A stretch of 64,000 bases of DNA, from positions 51,606,758 through 51,670,757 of the forward strand of contig OX485805.1 in NCBI GenBank assembly GCA_950295325.1, in the 5' to 3' direction. Source of the stretch: Polytrichum commune (taxonomy: Eukaryota > Streptophyta > Polytrichopsida > Polytrichales > Polytrichaceae). Both the position numbers and the translations under genes were made by a program. Below, piece after piece: positions 13,150 through 26,479 of this stretch (position 1 is its first letter; each line of letters opens with the position of its first letter). The notes beneath the pieces are model-generated. The model was given only the letters and a program-made list of their open reading frames with translations, was not told the DNA's origin and did not search any database.

Positions 13150-13610
13150 TACGGAGGTGGTGGTTTATTACATGCAAAAGTTCCAAATGTTGCACTCCAA
13201 TAGAGTTATCCATGAAGTCCCTTGAAGAGGGATAACACCGTGGGCTTGATTTTTCTTTAACAAAACTTTCTATTATGGGCTCATTAGCTTGTCGTGTATT
13301 GGAGCCGATGTTGAAAGTTGGTGAAACATTTAAGATCTCCTCTTTCCACGTTACAAATTTTGAGAGAATTTTAGGATCTAAAATAGGTATGTGCATGGGA
13401 CCCATCGCCTTGAATCCCTCATCGGTTTATGCGAGGTTAGCTTGGCCCACCCATCCTAGTAGGACAAGCTAGAAAGCCGTTTTTTCATAGCCTGACACCA
13501 CTCATCGTGTATGGTCATTTAAGCATTTAGAAAACTTGGGTGACTTTGTGTTAGGCTTGTTTCTCATAAACGCAAGGTTTGGGACGAAACCCATGGTTTC
13601 ATCTGCTTTA
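13150..13610 (-). repeat. dispersed repeat family R1, copy 2 (inverted)
   Basis: The reverse complement matches the 10.3-10.6 kb and 30.1-30.4 kb copies. Shared features are CTAGTAGGACAAGCTAGAAA at 13,454 onward, CACCACTCATCGTGTATGG, and TTTGGGACGAAACCCATGG at its 5' side. Confidence 0.75.
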
Positions 13611-14030
13611 ATTTTCATTTTATTTTTTAGAATCTCTAATAGAGTTATGCACATGGTCCCTAAAAGAGGGACAAAAGCATGGGTTCGACCCTTCTTTGAG
13701 AGGACTTTCCATCAAGAGCTCATCGGCTCGTTGTATGTCAGAGCCTAACTTACTTTGAAAGTTGGGTGAAACTTCTTGGATCTTCTCTAGTCATCTCAGA
13801 ATTTATGAGAACTTTAGATCTAACATACATTTCATTCTTGAGACCCACCACCCTAGATTGACCTATATATGCAAGGCTAGCTTGACCCATCCATCTAGTA
13901 TAGTAAGCTAGAAAGCATCTTTTTAGTAGCATGACACCACTCTTTGAGCATGGTAATTTAAGCCTTATAAAAATAAAAATAAAAATAAATAAACCCTCAG
14001 TGACTTTATGCATAACCTCTCAAACTCATG
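13610..14030 (-). repeat. dispersed repeat family R1, copy 3 (inverted, diverged)
   Basis: Follows copy 2 in the same orientation with the same landmarks in more diverged form (TATAGTAAGCTAGAAAGCAT, GACACCACTCTTTGAGCATG). The two may be a tandem pair. It contains an AAATA-rich microsatellite at 13,968-13,992. Confidence 0.65.
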
Positions 14031-14333
14031 TTTTAGTGAACTCACCACAAGTTTGATGCCAAGACTTCATGCGCAAATCTAATATATGAGAGCCAAAAAC
14101 ATGTATCATGTGGACATTTAGTTGTTATGCAAGCACGACAAAAATTCCGAATTGGTACGCATGAGTATCAATACATGTGTGGTTAGTGATTGTGGAAAAT
14201 GTGAACGGTGGATCTTTGATAATGAGTAGCCACCCCGACAACTTATCGATGTCAATTCTCGTGGTCAAAGGCAAAATTCTACATCTATTGACAATTGTAA
14301 GTGTGGCAATTACTCAAATTTATTGGGGACATG

Positions 14334-14466
14334 CACTAGTAGAAACGTGTTAGTTTCATGACACGACAATTTAACACAAGGTGACTAAATGACATGGGTT
14401 GGTGTCATGGTTGCTTCATGTTAGATTGTCATGTCATGTCATGAAACTACCACATTTCTACTAGTG
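14334..14466. mobile_element. CACTA-type MITE, 133 bp, with ATG target duplication
   Basis: Terminal inverted repeats of 29 bp, 27 of them matching, begin CACTAGTAGAAA, the typical end of plant CACTA (En/Spm) elements. The element is flanked on both sides by ATG (14331-33 and 14467-69), the 3 bp duplication expected of this superfamily. It has no coding capacity. Confidence 0.9.
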
Positions 14467-14474
14467 ATGGTTTT

Positions 14475-17400
14475 GCGATGTGAATGACTATTGGTGTGAC
14501 AACTATTGGTGTGCTCAAAGGGTTTGCAAGGTGGGTGCAAGGATTATGGGTGGCATTTGGGTGTTGGTGGCAATCACATGCACAAATTTCATGCAAGTGT
14601 TGAAAATTTGCATGAAAGTTACTTTTACAGTTCGGTAGACAAGCGACCAGTCCCACTTCTCCTAAGATTTTGAGCACTTATTTAATACATGATGATTAGC
14701 AAATTCAACACGAGATTGTAGCCATTTTCCTCGTATTTGTAGACTTGATATGAACATCTTATACATGATCAAAGTGATGATAGTGTTTGTTCTTAAATGA
14801 TCATAGAGGTCCTACCTCCTCTCACTTCCCCCTTCCCCAATCATGTTGATTATTGAACCTGATACAATTTACAAACTTCGAACACATACGCCTAGTTCAA
14901 TCCATCTTAAACACTTGTCTTCTTGGTGTCAGATCTTTGATCTTACCTCAACCTCACACCACTTAAATATAGGTGTTCAATTTAGACAAGTAAGTGGATT
15001 AGGCCCATCTACCCTAACAATTGTCGGAGAGCAAGTAATAGCGAGCAAGCGAGGAAATTGGGAGATATGTGGGTAAAAATGGAATACATGCACGTGGTAC
15101 ATGAGTGACTTGTAGAAGACAACATGCGATAATGGTGATGCAAAAATCACGGTAAATCTAATGTGTGTGGGTGAGGATGGGGTTGGGTGAAATTAGGTGA
15201 GTGCATGTATTAAGCGCCACTCCGCTTTCTTAGCGCCCAAGGCCCAAAATTATAACAAATCAACTCAAATCATAAAGTAAGGTGGCAACTTGTGGTGGGA
15301 AGCTCCCCAACAAAACAACCCTCAACTCTTTAACCACCCACTAGATAGATGGCAAAAATTTGGACATCCTTTCACATGGAAGTTTGCACTTGTTGTCCCT
15401 GGAAAACAAGAAGCGGTGCTTAACATGAGTGTAGGAGAAAGTTGAGGAGGGGGAGTTGATCGTCTCTCTATCATGGAACCCGGAAAGTAATTTTCATTTG
15501 GGCAGAACAAATTTTAATTTCGTAAGCTTGGTGTGGACTTGAGATACATATATTACATCAAATATCTTCATGTTGGCACATTCTTAGCATTCAAACCTTG
15601 CCCAAAGCTTTCGTTTTTTGGATTTAAAATTTCTACAATCTTAAGGTATAAAGTTCACTTAATATGATTTTGTCAAGGCAGTGCTTGAAGACATTGGCAA
15701 AAGCCTCACCAATGTGGGCAAACTTTATTTTGCTTTGTTGGAATGACCATGACATGGAAGTGTGCTCTTAGAAGGTCAAAAACAACCAGTCGGTGTTTGA
15801 AGGTGAAAAATTGTATTTGGTTCATTGTTCTCCAATTCCAAAAAATACTTCAAGTTAAGAAATGCTAGGTCCATCACCACACATCTTCCAAAAAGTTCCC
15901 AAGCTCATTTATATGTTCATGAAAAAAAAGAAAAAAGAAATGATCAAAGTCATAATTAAAGTCAAGTGTGGATGTGACTAAAAGCAAAAACACTTTGACC
16001 ATGTGTTTATTACTGGGTCTTAACATGACAGAGGCAAGCTATACAAGAATAGAAATGCATTGAAATTCATAATGTATTCTTGTGGTGTTCTTGCGTTTCA
16101 CCTTATATCCCAACCTTCTAAGGATAATCATATTATGTTCTTGTTCTTTCCCTCCTAGTTATGGATAAGGCATTAAATAAAAGCTCTTGAGAAGAGTGAT
16201 ACCTTCTTTGTAAGGTTGACGATTGTAGGAGAAACTTTATAAATGAAAAGTGTATGGTCTTTGCATGGTCGCTACATCCAATTGATGAAGGGCCAAGATG
16301 CAATCTTGGTGGCTTCAGTAGTAGTAGTGGTGGTAGTAGTAGTAGTGGCAGTAGTGGAAAGTAGTAGTATGCCAACTTCCATAGGGCCTTGGTGGCTTTA
16401 GAAGATCTTTGAGATGTAGTGTTTTATGGTAGAAAACAAACACAAATTGAAGGAGATATCATCATTTGAGCATGGGAGTGCACTATTGGTTGGCCAACCC
16501 AATCACGTGGATGCACAATAAAGGTATAAATAGAGCATCTCTTGTACATCGTACACTAAGGGATATATATTGTTTAGGGTTAGGGTTGGGGTTGTTTGTA
16601 TAGTAGCATGTTAGGAAAGGCGTCAACAATGTAAACATACTTTAGGCTCCCTTTCAACCTATGTAGGACTTTCGAAAAGCTATGAATGAACACGTGGTTG
16701 TTGATTATGTGCAAGAAATTTAGTAGGGCATTTTAACTCGTATGGGTTGATTAGCTTTATTTGTACAATCAATTTATATTGTATGGAAAGTGAGACCTTT
16801 ATCTAATTTTTGCATCTATGTTTAATCTCTACATTTGCATGCATACTTTTGTTTTTGTTACAATTTATATTTTATATACAGGGGTATAAATTTGAAGGTG
16901 AAGCACAAACATTACTTTTTATCCTCATGAAGAGTGAACCTCTTGAACATGTAAGGAATTAAAAGTTTCTTGCAGATAGGTTCAATGACATGAACACCAC
17001 TTTTATTGAGCACGTGCTCGCTTCAGAAAAGCCACTTGTTGAACATAGCCTAGATATATAGCCTTCGATTCACGGAAGACTACTAGGTGGGGTGGGGGGG
17101 GGGGGGGGGGGCTAAATTTGAGGCGCCGTAAATAATAGGAAATTCAACTGGATTTGCTATTAGTTTCGCACAGAAAAAGGGATTGGGAGAGTACGGGAGA
17201 CAAAGAATGTTGGGGAAGTAGCTCCAAGGTCGAGACTAACTATTACTTTACTTGTTCCACTAGTCATGGCCTTTGCAAGGAACTTTACCTCACGGGAATC
17301 GGTATGATAACTTCACCATGAGTACTTCTTGTAACTTGTCCACCCGAAACTCCGTAATATCAACCCCCATAATGTCAAACACTCTCTAATATCCCAAAAC

Positions 17401-18270
17401 CCTATGGAACAACTGTTCGTAGTTCAAATCTTACTCCTCATTGTCACATTTCCTTCCCTTATATCACGGAATCTGTCATTAATGCAAACCACTCAAGAAG
17501 TCAATCCACACCCTCGCATTGCGCCATGTGTCAACATGTGGAGTGTCACCTTCTTATTCTTATTCTTCTTCTTATGCCACTTGTTGACTATTGGTGCATG
17601 TGTCCGTCACATCACCCGGGAAGGTCAAGTGGATTGAACCCCACTAGCGTAGGTAATGGGAGAACGAATTCAAATGGTCCTCACATCTCCTTTGTGTTAT
17701 TCCATAATGTCACATGCTACACTAATTTTGTAGTATCACGCATTCATGTTAACACTACAAAACTTTGTAGTATCACATGCATTGTGGTTGCCACATGTGT
17801 GATACTACGGAGTTTAGAATGTACTAATTAGTACTTGCATGCGTTTAATATTCCTTTGTTATTTCATCGCTTGTAGCATGACTCTTTCTTTCCTTAGACA
17901 CACAATCATGATCGTAAAATTTAGTAGAGCATGAAGGAGGCATGTAGTTTTCAGGGGTTTTTATTTATTATATATATAATATGTGATCACATTTTGAGTG
18001 ATGTGGCATCCTTGTAAAATTGTATTTCTTAAAATGTTTATAAAGAGGATCCACTATAGGAAGTACAATTGAATGCAATAAAGATATGGCCCCATTTATA
18101 TACAATAAAGAAAAAGAAATACAAATACAAATACGAAGGGAGCCTATTACGATGAATACAAGACAAAACTCTCAATACGTTGCTTATTGTTTTGAACAAT
18201 CCATACCAATACATGTCATTTATTGATATTCTCAAACATGTGGTTGTACACAACACTTGGAACATTACTC
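14475..18270. other. intergenic, no gene recognised
   Basis: AT-rich. It contains an AGT/GGT microsatellite around 16,317-16,360, an 18-base G-run at 17,094-17,111, and a small hairpin around 17,766-17,815 built on GTAGTATCACA. No frame longer than 101 aa and no recognisable domain. Confidence 0.45.
17094..17111 (+). repeat. poly-G tract
   Basis: Eighteen consecutive G residues. Confidence 0.95.
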
Positions 18271-18275
18271 ACACT

Positions 18276-18371
18276 CTATAATACCAATGGAATAGGAATT
18301 AATCCAATCCATTTGTTGCAGTTGCGAACTTCTCCATTGTGATATATGTAATCACAATAGTCATTTGTGAA
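18276..18371 (-). pseudogene. fragment of the MULE-type transposase zinc region (element D)
   Basis: On the minus strand this stretch encodes a peptide containing NDYCDYIYHNG and a following KWIGLIPIPLVL. It closely parallels HNDYCDYMNRNG and EWAGSTPIPFVV in the transposase of element B (about 59,500-59,600). Only about 30 residues are conserved and the frame stops on both sides, so this is a decayed fragment. A terminus of the same transposon family lies 0.8 kb to the right, which supports a rearranged remnant. Confidence 0.7.
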
Positions 18372-18729
18372 CCCCATCATTGGGAATCCCATGGCTATAG
18401 GAATAGACACTAGAGAATCGATACTAGAGAGTGTATTACCACATATTTTTCCTTCTCTCACTAAGGTAGAGGGTGCTTAAACCAACACTTTACGCTATTG
18501 CACATGCATACTATATGGCTACATGGCATATATATATATAGCAGTCTTTGCTCTAAACACATGTATAAAGAAAGAAAGAAAGAAAGAAATTTAGCCTCGA
18601 TTACATATTTGATGAATATTCAAAGTCAAAACCACTACCTTCCTTAAACCAATATATAGGCCCCGTGTATGACAACCTTGGATATGATGAGCACCCCCAC
18701 CTTCATTGCCTAGAACCAAAACAACATAG

Positions 18730-19125
18730 TTGGGTACTAGGCCCAAGCTAGATCAAAGACCAACAAGTAACAATGCGCAAAGTCACATGGGCACCTCCAC
18801 GATCCCACCTAGTTCTCTTGCAAAACCATCACCTTGCATCGTGGGATATAACCCCACCCCCCTGCAGTGTATAGAATGGCTAGAACAGGCATTGACAAGC
18901 CGTCCTAAACCCACCTTGAACCATCCCGAGATAAAGTGGAGCCCGTTACCTACCCTACATGGAGGTAGTGGAGGTCACTATGAGGTGGCGCCACTAATGG
19001 CACCTAAACATGTCACTCTGTGGGCCCATACACTCCTACACCATGGGGAACGCTTCAAGGTAGTAGAGTGTTGGTGTTTGGGAGGCGTTTATAAGTGTCG
19101 GTTTTGGGTGGGGTGTTGGTTTTAG
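18730..19125 (+). other. unassigned 131-aa open frame inside the element D remnant
   Basis: An ATG-started open frame of 131 residues, Pro/His/Trp-rich, with no recognisable domain. It lies between the transposase fragment and the element terminus. It could be chance in a locally GC-richer stretch. I do not claim a gene. Confidence 0.15.
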
Positions 19126-19139
19126 CACCCTTTGGGCCT

Positions 19140-19208
19140 CTACCTTACTCATGTGTGACTGCTCATTGCTCACTCCTCACTGCACATATGATAGCACTCA
19201 ACAACCCC
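19140..19208 (-). repeat. terminus of a Mutator-like element (element D)
   Basis: The reverse complement reads GAGTGCTATCATATGTG, then GTGAGGAGTGAGCAATGAGC. This matches the left ends at 40,530 and 51,010 and the right end at 62,739. The inner partner terminus was not found. Confidence 0.7.
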
Positions 19209-19209
19209 A

Positions 19210-20100
19210 AATCATCCATTGGTCTCACTTTTAGGGGTTAAAGGTTATGATGAATGATCCAAACACGACATATATAGATTAAACGCTTCAATCATCAAAC
19301 CACCACACAAGTTGGATGTTAACCCAAGAATAATCAATTTCAACAATTAAGTGCTAGAATTTGCAAGACTTTAAACCTCCCACGGTCCCACCCCCCAGAT
19401 AAGAACAAGTCACGAAAGTGAGGGCATACCACTAGACTACTCACTTCTTATGGTTAAAGAATACGAATTGACAAATTATCTGAAGATACAATGAAATCCT
19501 TTGAAGTTAAAACCAAGATGCAAGATGTATTTTTCTACACTACAATCATTCCGGCGACAATTAGCCAAACCAAGAGCACGTTACATATATAGAGCACAAC
19601 CTACTATTGGAAGGAAGTGAAATAGAATCAATTTTAAGAACAATGGTTAGATGCATACGATATGTATTTGATTACGATAATAGGTATTCTCATCTACATA
19701 ATTTGTATAATGTAGTCCCAGGGCGGTTTGGACAAATTGTTGTCAAAAGATGAATATATTTTCAAGGTTCCATTTTGACAATGGTATATTCTACAATAAT
19801 CTCACTTTTCCCTTCAAAAATGAGGTGTGTTTATAATTAATGCCGACACCTCCATGGTGATACAATAATTATTTCTTCATGTGTGCTATATATAAAGACA
19901 TTTATAATCATACAATCAATATGTTTTCTTAATAAGCATGAATATGAAAATAAGATGCATCTCAATCAATTTTCAACTTTGGATGAATATATGAGGAATT
20001 GTTTTCCTCCACTGATGAAATTCTAGTATGTATGTGTTTTTGGAATGAGGATTACCATTTTGTGTCATTTCTCCAACCCCTTCACCCCTCACAACCTTGC
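19210..20100. other. intergenic, nothing recognised
   Basis: AT-rich sequence with no long frames and no visible element ends. Confidence 0.4.
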
Positions 20101-20112
20101 ACTTCTATCTTG

Positions 20113-20399
20113 GATCTGCCTAAAAACCCCCATCGAGCGTGGCTCGGAGGCTAGGTTTGGGAGGGGGTGGCAGGGTTGGGATAAAACATGCCCCCTGTTT
20201 TTTTAATTGGGTGGGGCCTTATTTGATCTCATAAGGGGCTCCCTAGAGTAATTTGGGGCCGCAGGACCCAAATTCAGCAAAAAAAACCAAAAAAAGTCAC
20301 CAAGGGGCTAAAACGGGGAGGGCCAATAAAATGAACCCCACCGAACCTGGCCTCCGAACCTGACAGCTGCAACGCTCGTCGGGGGTATTTAGGGAGCCC
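20113..20399. mobile_element. Mutator-type MITE, 287 bp, with 11 bp target duplication
   Basis: The ends are imperfect inverted repeats of about 27 bp: left GATCTGCCTAAAAACCCCC, right ending GGGGGTATTTAGGGAGCC, both with an inner CGAGCG. CTTCTATCTTG occurs immediately outside both ends (20102-12 and 20400-10). An 11 bp duplication is typical of the Mutator superfamily. The body is G/C-rich compared with its surroundings and non-coding. Confidence 0.85.
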
Positions 20400-20410
20400 C
20401 TTCTATCTTG

Positions 20411-21720
20411 ACTTGCATGCACCTCCCAACTTACTTGCCTCGGTAGATATTCTCCTGTCATAACTTCTATATCTATTTATGTCCATCATGTCACATATAT
20501 ATGCCCTTTACCTATATTAACTCGATCGATATCATGGGGGCCGCACCTTGAATATCACATTTGTGCTACATTGGTGCCCAAATGGGGTTTGATTATGACA
20601 ATGGGTAACAAAATATGCATAGGGCTAGGAGTGTTTAATTTCCATTTTTTCCCTTGACAATGTAGATATATTATGCCCTTTCAAACATTGAAACCCGTAT
20701 GTAAAAAGGCATACAATATATGAGATCATGGAAAGTTAACACGGCCTTAACATGGAGATACTGACCCAACAACTCCATATTCCTTTGAGTTTATGGATGG
20801 CTCATCCACCGTCATCATCCATCCCCGTCCCAACACCCTGGGATTTTGGGTTCGTGGTTTGGTTTCAAGGTTTTGGTGTATGTTAACTGGGGGAGGGGGT
20901 CTAGAGTGAGGGTTAATTATTGTGGAGAATCTAGGTGAAAACTATTACCATTTGGGATGTAATACAAGATATAATGTTGTTGCGTATAAACATTTGGAAG
21001 CCCATTATTTGCAAGCCTATTTTCCCTCGTATTCACATGTTACAATATTACCTTCTTTTCGTTATGATATATAAAACTTATTTCTATTCCTTTATTATTC
21101 CACCCAAAAACTATAGATACATGGGGTATTAATCGAAGGTGACGCACACTTATGAGTAGTGCTTCTAATTAAAAGGTGCCCCCCCCCTCCTTCTAGTTGA
21201 GACAAAATTCCATACGTGGAGGGAGGGCCGTATTATTATTTTATTTTTTAAGAACGATGCACTTTGAGTCAAAAAGTTGGTCCATGAGAGGTTGAGGCCA
21301 TGTGACATGATACAAAATGTATGGGGAAGCCTAAGCCCTCACAATCTTCATGACTTTGTGCACAAAGTTTGAGTCAAGTGTTCACTTATAATAATTCAAT
21401 TACTACTCACATGTACTAACAACATACTAAGTATTAATTGTGCTTAATACACAAATGATACCTTAACACATAACACTAAGAAAAATTTGCGCTTAAATCT
21501 TAGAAATCGTACTTGGAGACGAGAACATGCAATTTTAAAGCAAATTGCATATGTCCATGTTGCCAACCTTTCATGTGCCTTACGTGTACATAAGAAACTA
21601 AGTTTTGCATCCATGCATGGGTGGGGAACATTGGAGTAGACATGCATGCCTTCCACATAGACACATCATGCTATTATTGGACCTCTATGAATTTGGTACC
21701 CAAAAAGTCTACTTTCAAAT
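20411..21720. other. intergenic, nothing recognised
   Basis: AT-rich, no supported coding frame. Confidence 0.4.
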
Positions 21721-23180
21721 GGAATGAGTAGTGTCAAAGTCAAAACAAACTTCAATATAACGTACCCTTGGATATGTGTGCTCAAAGATGTACATATGAT
21801 GTTGATTGGTTAATGCAACCACTCACCTATAGATGTTGTTAAACCCTATGGAAGACCTAGTAAGCGTTTAAAGACATGGTTGGGAAGTAATCCACCTAAA
21901 CATTGAGTGTTTTGGTTTGTGACATCCAAGCCTCCGGGGTGACGTCTCCTAATTATCGCCATTGCGTCATTGGATTAATTAAAGTACTCAACCAAAAGAA
22001 TATATAACAAGGATGATGGTTTTGCACGTAACCTTCACTACAAATGTGTCACTCACATAGAACATTTGCATTTAGTAATGTACGTATGATGTTGATTGTT
22101 TATTTCTGATTAATCATATGCCTATAAAAAGCTATTACTTTTCTTGGAAGACCTAACAAATTCTTAGGCATACGGTTGAAAAATGATCCACCTAAACATT
22201 GAACTTTTGTTTTTGTTGAGCCCCGGGGTGAGGTACCTTTATTTTTGTTGTTACATTGTGTCATGGGATTAGTTAAAACACTCAAACAAAATTATATATA
22301 TATATATAACAAGGACGATAGCTTTGCACATACCCTTCATTACAAATTTGTCACTCACATAGAGCACATGTACTTAGTATTGCATGTATGATGTCGATTG
22401 ACTATTTTCAATGCAACCATAAGTCTTCAAACCCTTGATGCATGTACAACCATAAAGTGGTTGATTTCTGGTCAAAGGGCCAACCTCCATTGGAGATGCT
22501 CCTTTCACACGATGTTTAAGGTGACGATGCATCTTTGACCATTGGGAATGAGAAAAATATATAATTTGTAGATTCTACACTGTTGAGAAAATGAAATTTG
22601 TGTGCCCATAATGTAAACCAAATTCTAGGGATGCTTCAATCATGTGCTTCTTGTAACTTTTTCCTTTGCAACTCCTTACCCACTAATGGCTACATACTAT
22701 CTTTACCACAAATGAAAATTTGGGTGAGATTTCATCTTATTCACATGCTAAAAATCACAAGTAATCCAAATATGATTTAATCGTGTGGAAATATCGGTTA
22801 TAACTCCAAAACATATATTGCCTACTTATGTAGGATTCTACTTTATATTTTACACTCCTTCAAGTAAACAAAAATTACTCATATACATTGCTTTGACTTC
22901 GTTTTTTAAAAGAAGCTCTAGCATTTAGGGTGTTGATTTCCTTAGAAAACTCAATACACTCTTAGACATATGGTTGAAAAATAAAATCTATGCATAATTT
23001 GGTTTTTTCACTACGTAATGGGCCAGACCATGGGATGAAGTCCCCAAATTTTTGCCATTCCATCACATCATGGGATTAATAAGAGCACTCAAACAAAAGA
23101 ATAGACAGTAAAAGAATATGGGCTTTGCGCGTAAACTGTCACTATTGCAAATGGGTTGCTCATGTAACATATACAACATA
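21720..23180. repeat. degenerate tandem repeat, about 300 bp unit
   Basis: Landmarks recur about every 300 bp: GTATGATGTTGATTG near 21,795, 22,087 and 22,387; ATCCACCTAAACATTGA near 21,890 and 22,188; and AACAAGGA(T/C)GAT with TCACTCACATAGA. A fourth, more diverged partial unit lies at about 22,930-23,180. Confidence 0.7.
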
Positions 23181-23984
23181 TGATACTTGCTTTAGAGTGT
23201 CACATTTGTACTTTATGTGCTACAATGTCTCCATGTGGAATCCCCAACTAACCTATTTTATGAATAGAGTTATTATGCCGCGCCTTCCTCATCTTTGCCT
23301 CTTTATGGCGCTTGGAAGCTCCCTTCCTTTGGGACCCACGCTTCATCCACTATTGTCACATGCGTTTTAGAACTCACCCTCAACCTTCCCTCTCCCTTAG
23401 TGTGTATGTTTGACAAACTTCATTTCATGTTCAGCTTCAAATCTAAAGTGTCACGTGATGTTTTTAGGAAACAAAAAGGAATCTCAATTAACATATATAT
23501 TTTATTCTAAAATGTCACCTCAATTTTGGGTTACACAATATTTTAGAAAAACTAATATTTTGAACAATCAAAATATAATCTTGATTTGTAACAACAAAAA
23601 AAACTATCAATCGAGCATAAGTATCCTTCGGTCTTGCATGTTTCTCCTTATGTTGAAGATGGTAGCCCATTCCATTGCATCCACTTCAAGCCCACAAAGA
23701 AATACCCGCATAAGAGCATCAAAGGTCTTCAAGTTCAACCTATTAAGCAAGTGGCTTTGATTGCATTTTGTTTGGAAATTCCTCTCCCACAAATCGCTAT
23801 ACTTGATGGAGTGAGTATAATTTTTTTGCTAAAGTTGCATAAGTTTAGGCCAATTTCTGTGCCATTCCAAATTGCTACCACATATATATGCGCCAAGCCT
23901 CAAATGTTGTTTTGTTCTCACATTCATGTCAAAGTGTTTTCATAAATTCCAAAAGTTCTCCCTTACACATGTCATAATCTTCTT

Positions 23985-24124
23985 CAGTGTATTAAAACTT
24001 CAACAATAACCTTGTGAACCACAATTTGGTATTTGTGATCCGGTCATTATCATCCAGTGTATTAAAACTTCAACAATAACCTTGTGAACCACAATTTGGT
24101 ATTTGTGATTCGGTCATTATCATC
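23985..24124. repeat. tandem duplication, two copies of 70 bp
   Basis: CAGTGTATTAAAACTTC starts at 23,985 and again at 24,055. The two copies differ by one or two bases. Confidence 0.95.
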
Positions 24125-24129
24125 GCTTG

Positions 24130-25440
24130 TATAATTATGAGGGCTAAAAAAGTTTGGTTGCATTGAATACTGGAAGGTATGGGAAACGATCATTTAAAGC
24201 ATGAATAGTTCTTTGCACATAAGATACACCCAATAATATGCATTGTTGTAGTTCTTGGGGTCCATCAACTGCTAATGCATGATTAATACAATCTCCTATA
24301 TTGTATTCATAATTCAATTGAAGATTTCATGTACATTTGCTTGTACGACCAAACATAGGTCCATTCCTGGATAAAAAATGACGTGATAAAATTGAAATAG
24401 TAATATCAATGGTTGCATTAATAGTTGTGATATCAATCATTTTATATTGAAATTTGATATTCAATTTATTCAGCTCTTATAAAACATCTACAAGCAAGTT
24501 CAAGTAAAAATGGAATTTAAATGAGCACATGATCTCATACCAATGCGGCTCTTCATCTTTGCATAGTTCCAATAACGCCACATACACTGTAGTAAGCGGG
24601 TCATGACATTATCTTGAGAAAATTATTAAATTACATGAATTTGCAAAACTATTACATAATCTTCTTCAAATACATTCTTCAACAATCGTTTAAGCTCTTT
24701 AAGTTGATTTGTATTACGGCCCAATCACTAGCCTAGAATACGTGACGGACTTTAGGGACTTGTGATCGAACGATGATGGCATTCAAATCACAGACCCAAC
24801 AATAATGTTGCTTCTAATCTAGCTTCAATTCAAGCATTGTGAATTGTACATTATACATTAAACTCAATTTGAAGGGGATCTTTGCACTATGAAAAATCTA
24901 CCTCAAATCATCTCAGTGTCAAACTGAGACGCCTTAGTTTGACACTTGGATAATATTTAACCCAATATTTAACCAACCAAAGCATCACTCTTTGAGATAT
25001 GTTGGGGCAAATTGTTCATTCACATATATGCACAAAACAATCGTGGACATACATTTGCAAGAGACCGGAAACAATGGTCTTGTCGGCCTTGTACTTAAGC
25101 CTCCACCACCTCCCAGATCACTGTTTCAGTTGTAGAGCCTTCCCGGTTATAAAGGAAATGACACGAACAAGGTTGAAGTTAAGTATGTAAGTGGGTGTAG
25201 GAAGTTCTCCTATTGTTATGGGTTATGTTTTTTGGATACTTGAGCTGCAGTTTATAGTACTTAAGTTGCCTAGTAATATGTGTCATTTCAATTTCTAGGG
25301 TGTCCATTGACGTGTGTTTTGTTTTCTTCACAAATCACAGTATGTGTCAACTTCTAAATTGTGCATGTCAATTGACGTGCATTTTTTTTTTGTGCAAGTT
25401 TTTTTGTGTCAAAAGTGAAAAGCTTGCAAAAACTTTGTCA
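24130..25440. other. intergenic upstream of the ERF pseudogene
   Basis: AT-rich with no supported frame. It contains a perfect 11 bp inverted repeat (AGTGTCAAACT) with a 10 bp loop at 24,915-24,946. Confidence 0.4.
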
Positions 25441-25468
25441 AACATACACACTGCTCCCCCTCCGACTC

Positions 25469-25476
25469 TATATAAA
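25469..25476 (+). promoter_or_regulatory. relict TATA box of the ERF pseudogene
   Basis: TATATAAA lies 212 bp upstream of the pseudogene ATG, the same arrangement as in the intact paralogues. Confidence 0.5.
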
Positions 25477-25687
25477 CCACCGTTATCATAGCAGAATCCA
25501 ACTCATCACCAGAAAACGATCATCGCAGCAAGCAAACAACATTCTTGTCCTTGCACAATTTGCAGTGGAATGCACTGTGTGGGAAGAAAGTTAGAGAAGA
25601 ACAAGAAAGAGAATGGAAAGAAGTGCAAAAGTGAGAGAGAGGTTTGGGTGTATGGGAATTTGAGGGACAAGGGAGGGTTGCTCGAAG

Positions 25688-26478
25688 ATGGTGGAGAAGA
25701 CGAAATTTGTGTCCTCCTTGTCGGTGAAACAAGAATGTGATTCTTTTCTTGGGCATGTTAAGAAATTCTTTGCAAAGAAGGCTTGCTCATCGTTTGCCAA
25801 GCAACGGAGCTCAACTTCTTCGCCTACGAATCCCACATAATTCAAGGAGATGCAAATGCGGGCACGAGGGAAATGGGTTACAGAGATGAAAGGCCCAAAG
25901 ACTAAAGCACACATTTGGTTGGGGTCGTTTTCCACAGTTGAAATGCCAACCAGGGCATAAGATGCGGGTATGGTGTGCTCGAAAGGGGAGTTAGCTAATC
26001 TGAGGTTGAACTTCCCCGACTCAGCTCCTCGAATTCATTCAAAGTTCTTAAACCCCATGTCTCTCAAGGATATTCAAGTTGCCGCTGCCGCAACTACCAC
26101 ATCCTCTGTCCCTGCAACCAAACCCCTCTTCATTCCTCCCACACAATGCTTTGATGAGGATGAGAGTGAACGTTCACCCATCACTTCATCACACTGTGGT
26201 TCCCAAGACTTCGATCAGGCCAGTGCCCGCTCGGCGTCGGAGGCCACCAACTTATCAGATGAGGTAGAAGTTAGGGAGGATTGAATCCACACCGCATTCG
26301 AGGAGCAACTGGCTGAGTTATTCCAAGAGATGATGAAGCAAAAAAACTAAAATAAAAAATGGATGCAATGGGATCTTACTGCTTTGATTCCCAACCCATC
26401 TTCCAACAATTCCAATCACCAAATGACGTTGATGCAATCATGTTAAATTGCATGCGAAATTTGTGGTGGCTTGTATAA
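25688..26478 (+). pseudogene. AP2/ERF pseudogene, copy 3
   Basis: The reading frame is collinear with the intact ERF paralogues from ATG at 25,688 (MVEKTKFVSS) through the AP2 region. It is broken by in-frame stops at 25,838 (just before the FKG of the AP2 domain), 25,958 (the Tyr of the ARAYDA motif) and 26,282. A further TAA near 26,348 lies in the tail. AP2 residues are also damaged: GVRMR became EMQMR, and WVTEIRDP became WVTEMKGP. No frameshift is visible before 26,282. The central KDIQ...[12 protein letters not shown] segment is well preserved. The longest remaining open piece (25,970-26,284) is not a gene. The relict promoter suggests DNA-level duplication rather than retroposition. 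Confidence 0.93.
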
Positions 26479-26479
26479 T

